Part shown: piece by piece, positions 38,543 to 46,756 of the stretch
How positions within the stretch are numbered: position 1 is the first letter of the stretch
How the letters are laid out: every line of letters begins with the position of its first letter
Assembly: GCA_030681555.1 (NCBI GenBank)
Contig: JAUXRW010000064.1
Coordinates: 1 to 48,792, forward strand
Direction: 5' to 3'
DNA length: 48,792 nt
Source: Acidimicrobiales bacterium
Lineage (GTDB): Bacteria > Actinomycetota > Acidimicrobiia > Acidimicrobiales > VFJN01
The notes under the pieces: model-generated
What the model saw: only the letters and a program-made list of their open reading frames with translations
What the model was told of the DNA's origin: nothing
Database searches by the model: none
Position numbers and translations under genes: made by a program

Positions 38543-39301
38543 GTGCGCCGTCGTTCCAACCTGCTGGTGCTGCTGGGGATCGCGTTCTTCCTCGTCGGCG
38601 GCATCATCGTCTACGCCCTCACCAACGACGACGACGACGGGGGCAGCGACATCGGCGGTCCCGTCACGGCCGTCATCAGCAACTCGGACATCCCCGCCGG
38701 CAGCCTCGCCGACGACCTCATCGAGGAAGGCCGGCTCGAAGAGACCAAGGTCCCGCCGGGCGAGCTCCCCGCCGGCGCCGTCCAGAGCCTGAACCAGCTC
38801 GAGGGCGCCACCTTCGTCCAGGGGTTCGCGGAGGGCCAGCCCATCACCTCCTCCGGGCTCCAGCTCGTGAACCGGGGCTACGAGGTGCCCGAGGGCTTCG
38901 AGGCGATGGCCGTCCAGGTCGACTTCGTCGCCGGTGTCGCCGGCTACGTGAACGCCGGCGACCGGCTCAACCTCTACGCCGTCTTCCCCGGTGGCTCGCC
39001 CATCAGCGCCCCGAGCCCCCGTGCCGAGCTGCTGCTCACCAACGTCGAGGTGCTCGACGTGAGCCTCACGGTCCCGGCCCGCCGGGGTCAGGTGGAGACC
39101 GAGGCACCCCGGGCCAGCGGCGACAGCGTCACCTACCTCCTCGCCGTCCGAACGGCCGACGCGGAGAAGCTCGTCTACACGACCGAGTTCCAGTCCCTGT
39201 ACGCCACGCTCACCGCCGATGACGCCCCGCCCGCCGGCCCCACGCCGGGCCGTGACGGAGGCAACATCCTGTCGGTCGAGCCCAACGCCGCTGCGGCCTG
39301 A
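38543..39301 (+). CDS. cpaB: Flp pilus assembly protein CpaB/RcpC
   Basis: The 252-residue protein has a short basic N terminus and one hydrophobic anchor (LLVLLGIAFFLVGGIIVYAL). A SAF-type domain follows (TAVISNSDIPAGSLADDLIE to QPITSSGLQL), then a RcpC/CpaB beta domain (MAVQVDFVAGVAGYVNAGDR). CpaB homologues are extracytoplasmic components of Flp/Tad pili. GTG 38543 has GGAGG a few bases upstream. It heads the cpaB-tadZ-tadA-tadB-tadC run. Confidence 0.85.
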   Translation: MRRRSNLLVLLGIAFFLVGGIIVYALTNDDDDGGSDIGGPVTAVISNSDIPAGSLADDLIEEGRLEETKVPPGELPAGAVQSLNQLEGATFVQGFAEGQPITSSGLQLVNRGYEVPEGFEAMAVQVDFVAGVAGYVNAGDRLNLYAVFPGGSPISAPSPRAELLLTNVEVLDVSLTVPARRGQVETEAPRASGDSVTYLLAVRTADAEKLVYTTEFQSLYATLTADDAPPAGPTPGRDGGNILSVEPNAAAA

Positions 39302-39308
39302 GGCCACC

Positions 39309-40559
39309 ATGACCACCCCCAAGATCCTCGTCCTCGACCGCAGCGACCTCCTCGCCGACCAGATCCGGGGGGCGGTGGCGGACACGCTGCCGACCCCCGA
39401 CGTCGTCGCCTGCACCCGCCTCGGGTCCGCCGGTGACGTCCTCGAGGCCGACGGCCCGTTCGACGTCCTCGTCGCCGGCCCGAGCCTCGGCACCCGGTCC
39501 GGCCTGGCCCGCCTCCGCCTCATCCGGGAGGACCTCCCGGCCATGAGCCTCGTGCTCGCCTTCAGCCGTCGCCCCGACGCCAGCCTGCGGGACATCGTGT
39601 CCACCGGCGCCATCGACCTGCTCCAGCTGCCGCTCGAGGACAAGGAGCTGGCGGAGGCGGTCGAGCGGGGCATCGAGCTGGCCGCCGCCGCCCCTGTCGT
39701 CCAGACCGCGATCACGCCCCACCCGGCGAGCGCGACATCGGACGGCGGCCCCGGCACGGTCTTCACGATCTCATCCGCCACGGGCGGCTGCGGAAAGACC
39801 TTCTACGCCACCAACCTCGGCTTCTTCCTCACCCACTTCACCGACAAGCGGGTGTGCATCGTCGATCTCGACCTGCAATTCGGCGAGGTCTCGACCGCCC
39901 TGCGCCTGCGCCCGAAGTACACGATCTTCGACGCCCTGCAGCGCGCTGACGCCGACGACGTGAGCCTCGTGGACCACATCGAGGACTACACGGTGGTGCA
40001 CGAGACCGGTGTCCACGTGCTCGCCGCCCCGCGGGACCCGTCGGAGGCTGATCGGATCAGCCCGCCGGACATCACCAGGGTGCTCGAAGCCGTCCGTCAG
40101 CGCTTCGACTACGTGATCATCGACACCCCGCCGGCCCTCGCCGAGACGGTCCTGGTCGCCTTCGACATGTCCGACATGCTCTACGTGATGGCGACGCTCG
40201 ACCTGCCGAGCGTGCGGAACATGAGCGTCTTCCTGAGCACGCTCGAGCGGCTCAAGGTCCCGACGGACCGCGTCCGACTCATCCTGAACAAGGCGGAGAC
40301 GGACGTGGGGATCGAGGTCGAGCAGGTCACGAAGCTCTTCCCGCAGGGCTTCGAGTCGATCCTCCCGTACGCCAAGGAGGTGAGCCGGTCCATCAACCTC
40401 GGCATGCCCGTGATGGCTGCCTCGCCCACCGCCGAGATCAGCAGCCTGATGGCCGGGGGCATGAAGCTCGTCCTCCCGGAGGAGGCCCAGGCGCAGATCG
40501 TCGCCGAGACGACCCACAAGAAGCCGAGCCTGCTGCGACGCCTGACGTCGAGACGCTGA
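39309..40559 (+). CDS. tadZ: Flp pilus assembly ATPase TadZ/CpaE
   Basis: The 416-residue protein has an N-terminal receiver-like domain of about 120 residues and a C-terminal MinD/ParA-like ATPase. The ATPase shows SSATGGCGKTFYATNL, CIVDLDLQFGEVSTALRLRP, FDYVIIDTPPALAETVLVAF and LILNKAETDVGIE. The first Lys of the deviant Walker A (KGGxGKT) is replaced by Thr-Gly-Gly context, a variation seen in TadZ proteins. TadZ localises the pilus machine, often at a pole. It starts 7 bases after cpaB. Confidence 0.9.
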   Translation: MTTPKILVLDRSDLLADQIRGAVADTLPTPDVVACTRLGSAGDVLEADGPFDVLVAGPSLGTRSGLARLRLIREDLPAMSLVLAFSRRPDASLRDIVSTGAIDLLQLPLEDKELAEAVERGIELAAAAPVVQTAITPHPASATSDGGPGTVFTISSATGGCGKTFYATNLGFFLTHFTDKRVCIVDLDLQFGEVSTALRLRPKYTIFDALQRADADDVSLVDHIEDYTVVHETGVHVLAAPRDPSEADRISPPDITRVLEAVRQRFDYVIIDTPPALAETVLVAFDMSDMLYVMATLDLPSVRNMSVFLSTLERLKVPTDRVRLILNKAETDVGIEVEQVTKLFPQGFESILPYAKEVSRSINLGMPVMAASPTAEISSLMAGGMKLVLPEEAQAQIVAETTHKKPSLLRRLTSRR

Positions 40560-40602
40560 ACCACCCGAGCCCACCCGAGCCACCTGCCCCTGGAGGCAAC
40601 CC

Positions 40603-42072
40603 ATGAAGCTGTCCGAGAAGCTGGCTGCCCTCGAGGACGAGGAAGCCCGCACCACCCCCCTGAAGGCCGCAACGGCCTCCTCCACCGCGATCGCGAAGCG
40701 GACCCGACCCGTCAAGACCCGCGGTGCGACGACGTGGGACGCGACCAAGAAGAAGGTGCGGGAGCTCGTCATGGACGAGGTAGCCCCGAAGATGGGCGGG
40801 CTGGTCGGCGACGAGCTGGCCCACGAGGTGAAGAGCGCCCTCGACCGGATCCTCCTCCGCGAGGACGTGGTCGTCACCCCGCTCGAGCGGCGCCGCTTCG
40901 TGCAGGAGGTGATGTCGGACACGCTCGGCTACGGCCCGCTCGATCCGATGCTCGCCGATGAGACGGTCACCGAGGTCATGTGCAACTCCTACGACGACAT
41001 CTGGGTGGAGCGGGAGGGCCGCCTGGAGCGCACCGACCTGTCGTTCACCGATGACGTCCAGTACCGCTCGGTGATCGACAAGATCGTCGCGGCGGTCGGC
41101 CGGCGAGTCGACGAGGCCTCGCCCATGGTCGATGCCCGTCTCCCCGACGGCTCCCGCGTGAACGCCATCATCCCCCCGCTCGCACTCAACGGCTCGGTGC
41201 TCACCATCCGGAAGTTCGCCAAGGACCCGTTCACGGCGAAGGACCTCATCAACTTCGGCACCTGGACCCTCGATCTGATGACGGTGATGGAGGCCTGCGT
41301 CCGCGGCAAGCTCAACATCCTGGTCTCGGGCGGCACGGGTACCGGCAAGACGACGAACCTCAACGTGCTCTCCGCCTTCATCCCCGAAGGCGAGCGCATC
41401 ATCACGATCGAGGACTCCGCCGAGCTCCAGCTGCAGCAGCCCCACGTCGTGAACCTGGAGACCCGGCCCCTCTCCGCAGAGGGCACCGGCCAGGTGTCGA
41501 TCCGCGACCTCGTCAAGAACGCCCTCCGGATGCGTCCGGACCGCATCATCGTCGGCGAGTGCCGTGCCGCGGAGGCACTCGACATGCTGCAGGCGATGAA
41601 CACGGGCCACGAGGGCTCGATGACCACGGTGCACGCCAACACCCCGCGCGACGCCATCAGCCGCATCGAGACGATGGTACTCATGGCCGGGTTCGAGCTG
41701 CCGGTCCGGGCCATCCGCGAGCAGATCGCAGCGGCCCTCGACCTCGTCGTGCAGGTTTCCCGCATGCCCGACGGGCGCCGCGTCATCACCGACGTGTCGG
41801 AGATCCAGGGCATGGAGGGCGACGTGATCCTCCTGCAGGACATCTTCAAGTTCCGAACGGTCCCTGGTGCCCCGGGCGCCGGGGCGCTCGCCCCGACGGG
41901 CCTGCGCCCGAAGTTCATGGACCGGCTGGGCGAGCTCGGGGTCGAGATCCCGGCGGCCGCCTTCAAGTCCGCCGCTTCGCCCTCCGATCGCCTCGCCGCC
42001 GCCGGCGTGCGGGGACGCAAGGTGCGGGTACCCAGCCAGCGCGAGCTGGCCGATCGTGAGGTGCTGCGATGA
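40603..42072 (+). CDS. tadA: Flp pilus assembly/secretion ATPase TadA/CpaF
   Basis: TadA is the hexameric motor ATPase of the Flp pilus. The 489-residue protein has a basic N-terminal extension, the all-alpha region and PLDPMLADETVTEVMCNSYD of the N-terminal domain. The catalytic domain has VSGGTGTGKTTNLNVLSAFI (Walker A Lys249), ITIEDSAELQLQQPHVVNLE, NALRMRPDRIIVGECRAAEA (Walker B) and TGHEGSMTTVHANTPRDAIS. A 60-residue C-terminal extension is Pro/Ala-rich. Its stop overlaps tadB (ATGA). Confidence 0.96.
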   Translation: MKLSEKLAALEDEEARTTPLKAATASSTAIAKRTRPVKTRGATTWDATKKKVRELVMDEVAPKMGGLVGDELAHEVKSALDRILLREDVVVTPLERRRFVQEVMSDTLGYGPLDPMLADETVTEVMCNSYDDIWVEREGRLERTDLSFTDDVQYRSVIDKIVAAVGRRVDEASPMVDARLPDGSRVNAIIPPLALNGSVLTIRKFAKDPFTAKDLINFGTWTLDLMTVMEACVRGKLNILVSGGTGTGKTTNLNVLSAFIPEGERIITIEDSAELQLQQPHVVNLETRPLSAEGTGQVSIRDLVKNALRMRPDRIIVGECRAAEALDMLQAMNTGHEGSMTTVHANTPRDAISRIETMVLMAGFELPVRAIREQIAAALDLVVQVSRMPDGRRVITDVSEIQGMEGDVILLQDIFKFRTVPGAPGAGALAPTGLRPKFMDRLGELGVEIPAAAFKSAASPSDRLAAAGVRGRKVRVPSQRELADREVLR

Positions 42073-43034
42073 GCACGTCCCAGCTTGCGGCGATGCTGTT
42101 CGTGGGCGGCGGCCTGGCCCTGCTCATCGTCGGCATCATCAGCCGGGTCTACGCCCGTGAAGAGGAGCTGGCCGACATCCTCGACCTCCCGTGGGGTGAG
42201 AAGGACGTCGACCTCGACGCCGCCGTCGACCAGCACTCCTCCCTGGTGGAGAACACGATCGGCGTGGCCGGTCGGATCATCGACCAGATGGACGAGAAGG
42301 GGAAGTTCCTCACGCTCCTCGAGCGGTCCCGCCTGCCTGTCCGGCCCGGCGAGTTCGCCCTCTTCGCGCTGGCCGGCGCGGCGATCCTCGGATCCCTCGT
42401 CACGCTCATCACGACGAGCGTGTGGTTCGGGCTGGCCGCAGCGGTGGCGACGCCGTTCCTTGCGGTGGCCTACCTGAAGCGACGCGCGGACACCCGCACG
42501 AAGAAGTTCGAGGAGCAGTTCCCCGACGCGCTGACGCTGATCGCCTCGTCGCTCTCGGCCGGCCACACGTTCCTGCGGTCGATCCAGATGATGTGCGAGG
42601 AGGCCCCGGCGCCCCTCGCCGAGGAGTTCGCCCGGGTCGTGCACGAGACCCGTCTCGGTGACCCGCTGGTCGATTCGCTGGCCCGCATGGCGGAGCGCCT
42701 CGAGATCCGGGACGTCGACTGGGTCGTCCAGGCCATCCGGATCCAGCAGACCGTCGGCGGGAAGCTCGCCGACCTCCTCCACACGCTGGCCGACTTCATC
42801 CGGGCCCGGGAGGAGATCCGTCGGGAGGTCGACGTGCTGACCGCTGAAGGGCGGGTCTCGGCCTACGTCCTCGCCGCCCTCCCCGTCGGCCTCGGGTTCT
42901 TCATCCAGACGACGAACCCGAGCTACCTCGAGCCGATGTTCGAGGGCTGGGGGATCTTCATGATGTGCGCTGCGGCCGCGTCCGTGGTCACCGGCCTGCT
43001 CGTGATCCTCCGAATGGTGAAGGTGGACGTCTGA
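42069..43034 (+). CDS. tadB: Flp pilus inner-membrane protein TadB
   Basis: The 321-residue protein has hydrophobic segments at the N terminus (AAMLFVGGGLALLIVGIISR), two central helices (FALFALAGAAILGSLVTLIT, FGLAAAVATPFLAVAY) and two C-terminal helices. Between them lies the type II secretion F domain with QFPDALTLIASSLSAGHTFL and VVHETRLGDPLVDSLARMAE. It forms the membrane platform with TadC, on which TadA acts. Start and stop overlap both neighbours (ATGA, TGATG). Confidence 0.94.
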   Translation: MSTSQLAAMLFVGGGLALLIVGIISRVYAREEELADILDLPWGEKDVDLDAAVDQHSSLVENTIGVAGRIIDQMDEKGKFLTLLERSRLPVRPGEFALFALAGAAILGSLVTLITTSVWFGLAAAVATPFLAVAYLKRRADTRTKKFEEQFPDALTLIASSLSAGHTFLRSIQMMCEEAPAPLAEEFARVVHETRLGDPLVDSLARMAERLEIRDVDWVVQAIRIQQTVGGKLADLLHTLADFIRAREEIRREVDVLTAEGRVSAYVLAALPVGLGFFIQTTNPSYLEPMFEGWGIFMMCAAAASVVTGLLVILRMVKVDV

Positions 43035-43975
43035 TGGAAACCCTGCTCGGTGCCCTGTTCCTCGCCGCCGGCGTGGCCGTGGTCCTGTTCGGCCTCAGCC
43101 AGCGGAGCCTGAGCCCCGCGACCGAGGGGGCCGACGAGTACCTCCGCAGCCTGGACGAGGTGGACGAGGAGACCGACGAGTTCTCCCTCCTCCTGGCCCA
43201 GCCGTTCCTCGCCCGCGTGGTGCGGCCGATGGCCGGCAACATCCTGTCGACCATCGGCAGCCTGCTGCCGCACAACATGCGGGACCAGGTGCACCACCAG
43301 CTGATCCGGGCCGGCCTGACCGGCCAGTTCCGGGCGGAGGAGATCATCAGCCTCCAGGTGCTCGGCGGCATCGTCGGCGTCCTGCTCGGCATCTACATCG
43401 TGGTCGGCGGCGTCATCGGCGGCGGCCTCGGCCTCCTCGCCGGGATCCTGGCCCCCGTGGCCCTCATCCAGGTGCCGCGTTCGTGGCTGGACCGCAAGGT
43501 CAAGGAGCGGATGGAGGCGATCCGGCGCGACCTGCCCGACATGCTCGACCTCCTGGCCATCTCCGTGGAGGCCGGCGTGGGCTTCGAAGGTGCCCTGGCG
43601 GTGGTGTGCGACAGCTTCTCGTCCCCCCTCGCCGACGAGTTCGCCCGTACCCTGCGGGAGATGGAGCTCGGGCTCTCTCGCCGAGAGGCCCTCCAGAACC
43701 TCAAGAAGCGCACGGAGGTGCCGGAGCTATCCAACTTCGTCCTCACGCTCACCCAGGCCGACGCGCTCGGGATGCCGGTGGGCCGCGTGCTGAAGACCGC
43801 GGCCGACGAGATGCGCAGCAAGCGCCGTCAGTGGGCTCGGGAGAAGGCAGCCAAGCTGCCCGTCAAGATCCTGTTCCCGCTGGTGCTCTTCATCTTCCCG
43901 CCGATCTTCATCATCCTGCTCGGCCCGGCGACGTCGCAGATCGTCGAGTCGTTCGACTCCGGGGCCTTCGGCTGA
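43034..43975 (+). CDS. tadC: Flp pilus inner-membrane protein TadC
   Basis: The 313-residue protein has an N-terminal helix (LLGALFLAAGVAVVLFGLSQ), a central hydrophobic pair (LQVLGGIVGVLLGIYIVVGG and GLGLLAGILAPVALIQV) and a C-terminal helix (ILFPLVLFIFPPIFIILLGP). The F domain carries RRDLPDMLDLLAISVEAGVG and LREMELGLSRREALQNLKKR, typical of TadC. It starts one base into the tadB stop. A hairpin follows, so the structural operon likely ends here. Confidence 0.94.
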   Translation: METLLGALFLAAGVAVVLFGLSQRSLSPATEGADEYLRSLDEVDEETDEFSLLLAQPFLARVVRPMAGNILSTIGSLLPHNMRDQVHHQLIRAGLTGQFRAEEIISLQVLGGIVGVLLGIYIVVGGVIGGGLGLLAGILAPVALIQVPRSWLDRKVKERMEAIRRDLPDMLDLLAISVEAGVGFEGALAVVCDSFSSPLADEFARTLREMELGLSRREALQNLKKRTEVPELSNFVLTLTQADALGMPVGRVLKTAADEMRSKRRQWAREKAAKLPVKILFPLVLFIFPPIFIILLGPATSQIVESFDSGAFG

Positions 43976-43982
43976 TCGTGGG

Positions 43983-44004
43983 GGGCGGCGTCCAGGCGCC
44001 GCCC
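43983..44004 (+). terminator. Hairpin after tadC
   Basis: GGGCGGCG pairs with CGCCGCCC around a 6-base loop, starting 7 bases beyond the tadC stop. It lies in the 43-base gap before the kinase gene and may attenuate read-through into it. No U-tract is present. Confidence 0.5.
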
Positions 44005-44018
44005 GCCACCTCATCGAC

Positions 44019-45662
44019 GTGAAGGATCCGCCGCCCCAAGGCGACAGCCTCGCCTCCTTCGGTCAGGCGATCCTCGCCCTGCGGTGGAGCACCACTGCCA
44101 TCTGCCTGGCGTTGGCCAGCTCGGACATCCAGGACGGCGACGTCGCGACCGCGGGGGCGACCCTCGTCGTCGTCGTCTACACCGTCCTCCGCACGATCCG
44201 GCCCATCCGGTTCCGCGCCGAGCTCGCCGGCTCCCTGGCGGTGGTCGCCGAAGCCGCCATCGCCGTCGGCGCAGTGACCACGACAGGATATTGGGAGTCC
44301 CCGCTCGTCTTCTCCCTCTTGACCGCGGTCGCGGTGGCCGGCTTCGCCCGGGGCTACCGCTTCGGTGCACTGGTGGCTGCGGCGTCGCTCGTGGCGGTCA
44401 GCGCGCCCTGGACGTTCGAGGGCGCGTACGAGACCGACGATCTCCGGACCTCCGCCGAGTGGTCCGGTGAGGTGCTCCTCGTCGCGTTGGTGGCGGGCTA
44501 CGCCCGGCGCATCTCGGGCGAGGCGGACGAGCGGCGCGTCCAGGCGATGGACCGGCTCGGGCGCCTCTCCGACGCCAACGTATTGCTCTTCCAGCTCCAC
44601 CAGGTCACGCAGTCCCTCCCGGCCTCGGCCGACCTCACGGAGGTGCTCGACGCCTCGATGACCCAGCTGCGCGAGCTGTTCGACGCCGATGTCGTGGCCA
44701 TCGCGCTCGTCGAGGAGGCCGACGGGGCCTGGCACCTCGCCCGGCGCCACGGCACCGCGGTCGGGCCCGACCTCTCCGCCACCGCCCTGCCACCGCCGCT
44801 CGGCCGGGCGGTAGCACTGCGCAGCACCACGGGCGAGCCCGACCTCACCGGGGCCAACGGGCCCGGCCTCGACGCCAGGTCCGGGGCAGGCCTCTACGGC
44901 GTGCTCACGGCGCGCGAGGCCACGATCGGCCTCATCGTGCTCGAGCACTCGGACCGCGACCACTTCACCGACCGCTCCCTCGAGCTGCTCACCGGGTTCG
45001 TCGAGCCCGCCGCACTGGCGATCGACAACGCCCGCTTGTTCGGCCGGCTCCGGTCGCTGGGCGCCGACGAGGAGCGCAGTCGGATCGCACGCGACCTGCA
45101 CGACCGCACCGGCCAGTCGCTGGCCTACCTGGCATTCGAGCTCGACCGCATCACGAAGCGCTCGCGCGAAGGTGCCCCGATCACGGACGCGCTCGACGCG
45201 CTCCGCGGGGACGTGCGCACGGTGATCGGCGAGGTCCGGGACACGCTGTACGACCTGCGCACCGACGTCACCGAGGGCGACGGCCTGGCCAGCACGCTCC
45301 GCTCCTTCCTGGACCGCGTGCGCGAGCGGAGCAACCTGGAGATCGACGTGCACACCGAGGAGCCGGAGCGCCTGCCCCTGCGCCGCGAGCGCGAGCTCTG
45401 GCACATCGCCCGGGAGGCGGTCACCTCCGTCGAGCGAAAGGCCGAGGCGAAGCGGCTGGAGGTCCGCTGGCGCTGCGACGGCCAGTCCGCGGAGCTCGAG
45501 GTGGTGGACGACGGACGGGTCGACGCCGACGGGGCCGGCGGGCTCAGCTCGCAGAGCGTCGCGTCGCTGCGCGAGCGGGCCGCGAGCATCGGCGCCACGT
45601 TGGCGGTGGTCGCCCAACCTGGTGAGGGCACCCGGGTACGCTGCTCGCTGGTCGAGCGCTGA
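44019..45662 (+). CDS. Membrane sensor histidine kinase (HisKA_3) with degenerate ATP-binding motifs
   Basis: The 547-residue protein has about five N-terminal membrane helices (residues 12-165), a GAF-like domain (about 195-345), and a NarL-family dimerisation domain, RSRIARDLHDRTGQSLAYLA, with phospho-acceptor His361. The C-terminal ATPase-like domain is recognisable (ELWHIAREAVTSVERKAEAK to ERAASIGATLAVVAQPGEGT). It has Ser470 where the N-box Asn is expected and DDGRV (Val501) instead of DxGxG; the GxGL loop reads GGLSSQS. ATP binding may be weak, so phosphatase or partner-dependent function is possible. The cognate regulator lies 26 bases downstream. Confidence 0.88.
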   Translation: MKDPPPQGDSLASFGQAILALRWSTTAICLALASSDIQDGDVATAGATLVVVVYTVLRTIRPIRFRAELAGSLAVVAEAAIAVGAVTTTGYWESPLVFSLLTAVAVAGFARGYRFGALVAAASLVAVSAPWTFEGAYETDDLRTSAEWSGEVLLVALVAGYARRISGEADERRVQAMDRLGRLSDANVLLFQLHQVTQSLPASADLTEVLDASMTQLRELFDADVVAIALVEEADGAWHLARRHGTAVGPDLSATALPPPLGRAVALRSTTGEPDLTGANGPGLDARSGAGLYGVLTAREATIGLIVLEHSDRDHFTDRSLELLTGFVEPAALAIDNARLFGRLRSLGADEERSRIARDLHDRTGQSLAYLAFELDRITKRSREGAPITDALDALRGDVRTVIGEVRDTLYDLRTDVTEGDGLASTLRSFLDRVRERSNLEIDVHTEEPERLPLRRERELWHIAREAVTSVERKAEAKRLEVRWRCDGQSAELEVVDDGRVDADGAGGLSSQSVASLRERAASIGATLAVVAQPGEGTRVRCSLVER

Positions 45663-45688
45663 CCGGTCATCTGGGAAGGGGGGCTGAC

Positions 45689-46336
45689 GTGGCGATCCGC
45701 GTGCTGCTGGCAGACGATCACCGGATGCTGCGCGAAGGGCTCCGCCGCTCGCTGTCCGAGGAGGGCTTCGATGTGGTGGGGGAGGCCGACAACGGCGAGC
45801 AGGCCGTCCGGCTGGCCGCAGAGCTCACCCCCGACGTCGTGCTGATGGACGTCACCATGCCCGAGATGGACGGCGTCGAGGCCACCCGGATCATCCGTGG
45901 CTCGAGCACCCGCACGCGGATCCTCATGCTCACCATGCACGCCGACAAGGACGTGCTCGCCGAGGCCATCCGGGCCGGCGCGTCCGGCTACCTGGTGAAG
46001 GACTGCTCCACCGAGGAGGTCGCCGAGGCCGTGCGCATGGCGGCCAGCGGCGACACCGACCTCTCCCCCCACCTCGCCGCCTCGATGCTCGACGAGGTGC
46101 GCCGCCTCGAGCGGCCCGACCCGACCGAGGAAGACCGCGTCATCACCAAGCGGGAGGAGGAGGTGCTGCAGCGCATCGCCGACGGCTGCTCCACCTCCGA
46201 GGTCGCCAGCCAGCTGTACATAAGCCAGAAGACGGTGAAGAACCACCTGGCCTCGATCTACCAGAAGCTCGACGCACGAGATCGCACCCAAGCGGTGCTG
46301 CAGGCCGTGCGCATGGGCATCGTGCACCTCAGCTGA
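45689..46336 (+). CDS. NarL/LuxR-family response regulator
   Basis: The 215-residue protein has a receiver domain with acidic pocket LLADDH, phospho-acceptor Asp54 in VVLMDVTMPEMDG, the Thr switch in MLTMHAD and Lys in GYLVKDC. The LuxR-type HTH follows (ITKREEEVLQRIADGCSTSE, SQKTVKNHLASIYQKLDARD). It pairs with the kinase just upstream. The Flp pilin gene follows 152 bases downstream, with a palindrome in its promoter, so control of pilin expression is a reasonable inference. Confidence 0.94.
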   Translation: MAIRVLLADDHRMLREGLRRSLSEEGFDVVGEADNGEQAVRLAAELTPDVVLMDVTMPEMDGVEATRIIRGSSTRTRILMLTMHADKDVLAEAIRAGASGYLVKDCSTEEVAEAVRMAASGDTDLSPHLAASMLDEVRRLERPDPTEEDRVITKREEEVLQRIADGCSTSEVASQLYISQKTVKNHLASIYQKLDARDRTQAVLQAVRMGIVHLS

Positions 46337-46353
46337 GTCCAAATGGCGGGCGC

Positions 46354-46372
46354 CCTATTTGCCGCAAATAGG
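46354..46372. promoter_or_regulatory. AT-rich palindrome CCTATTTG-CCG-CAAATAGG upstream of the Flp pilin promoter
   Basis: Two perfect 8-base arms flank CCG. The low GC stands out in this chromosome. The centre lies about 38 bases upstream of the predicted pilin -35, a usual place for an activator. A half-site, CCTATT, recurs at 46397-46402, overlapping that -35. The adjacent LuxR-type regulator is the natural candidate to bind. Confidence 0.6.
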
Positions 46373-46400
46373 ACAGGCATCGAATGAGCCTCATGGCCTA

Positions 46401-46429
46401 TTCACGACAGCCGCTGCTCCATCGATACT
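46401..46429 (+). promoter_or_regulatory. Predicted promoter of the Flp pilin gene
   Basis: TTCACG (46401-46406) and GATACT (46424-46429) are 17 bases apart, the standard housekeeping-sigma spacing. Transcription would begin near 46436, giving a leader of about 53 bases that contains AGGAG before the ATG at 46489. Confidence 0.55.
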
Positions 46430-46488
46430 CCTAGAAGTCAACCAACCGCACCCGGGTCCCCGGGTCACCCCACCTAGGAGATCCCATC

Positions 46489-46686
46489 ATGATCAGCACC
46501 TACGAGTTCCTCGCCACCTGGCTCCGGGCCCGCTTCTCCGACAGCGACCGCGGCGCCTCCCTCGTGGAGTACGCCCTCCTCGTCGCCCTCATCGCGGTCG
46601 CCTGCATCGTCGGCATCCGCTTCCTCGGCGAGGAGGCCAACGAAGGCTTCAGCAACGTCGGCAACTCCATCGGCGACGCCACCTGA
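46489..46686 (+). CDS. flp: Flp/Fap-type IVb pilin
   Basis: The 65-residue prepilin has a 22-residue leader ending in DSDRG, then the mature N terminus ASLVEYALLVALIAVACIVG. Cleavage by a TadV/CpaA-type prepilin peptidase is expected between Gly22 and Ala23, with Glu at mature position 5, as in Flp pilins. The mature pilin would be 43 residues. AGGAG lies in front of the ATG. No prepilin peptidase or TadE/TadF pseudopilin gene is in the window. A strong terminator follows, so pilin is made from its own short transcript. Confidence 0.95.
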   Translation: MISTYEFLATWLRARFSDSDRGASLVEYALLVALIAVACIVGIRFLGEEANEGFSNVGNSIGDAT

Positions 46687-46708
46687 GCCAGCCTCCAGCA
46701 GCACACGG

Positions 46709-46736
46709 GAGAGGGACGGGTTCGCCCGTCCCTCTC
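46709..46736. terminator. Strong hairpin with TTCG tetraloop after flp
   Basis: A perfect 12-base stem (GAGAGGGACGGG and its complement) is closed by the very stable TTCG tetraloop, 23 bases after the flp stop. It lies between flp and a convergent gene and can serve both strands. It would also protect an abundant pilin mRNA from 3' decay. Confidence 0.8.
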
Positions 46737-46756
46737 TCGCGCGTCCGGACCGGCGA

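Noticed and set aside
38543-46686. Genomic island bounded by attachment sites
   Set aside because: No integrase, tRNA, direct repeat or compositional break was seen at either end.
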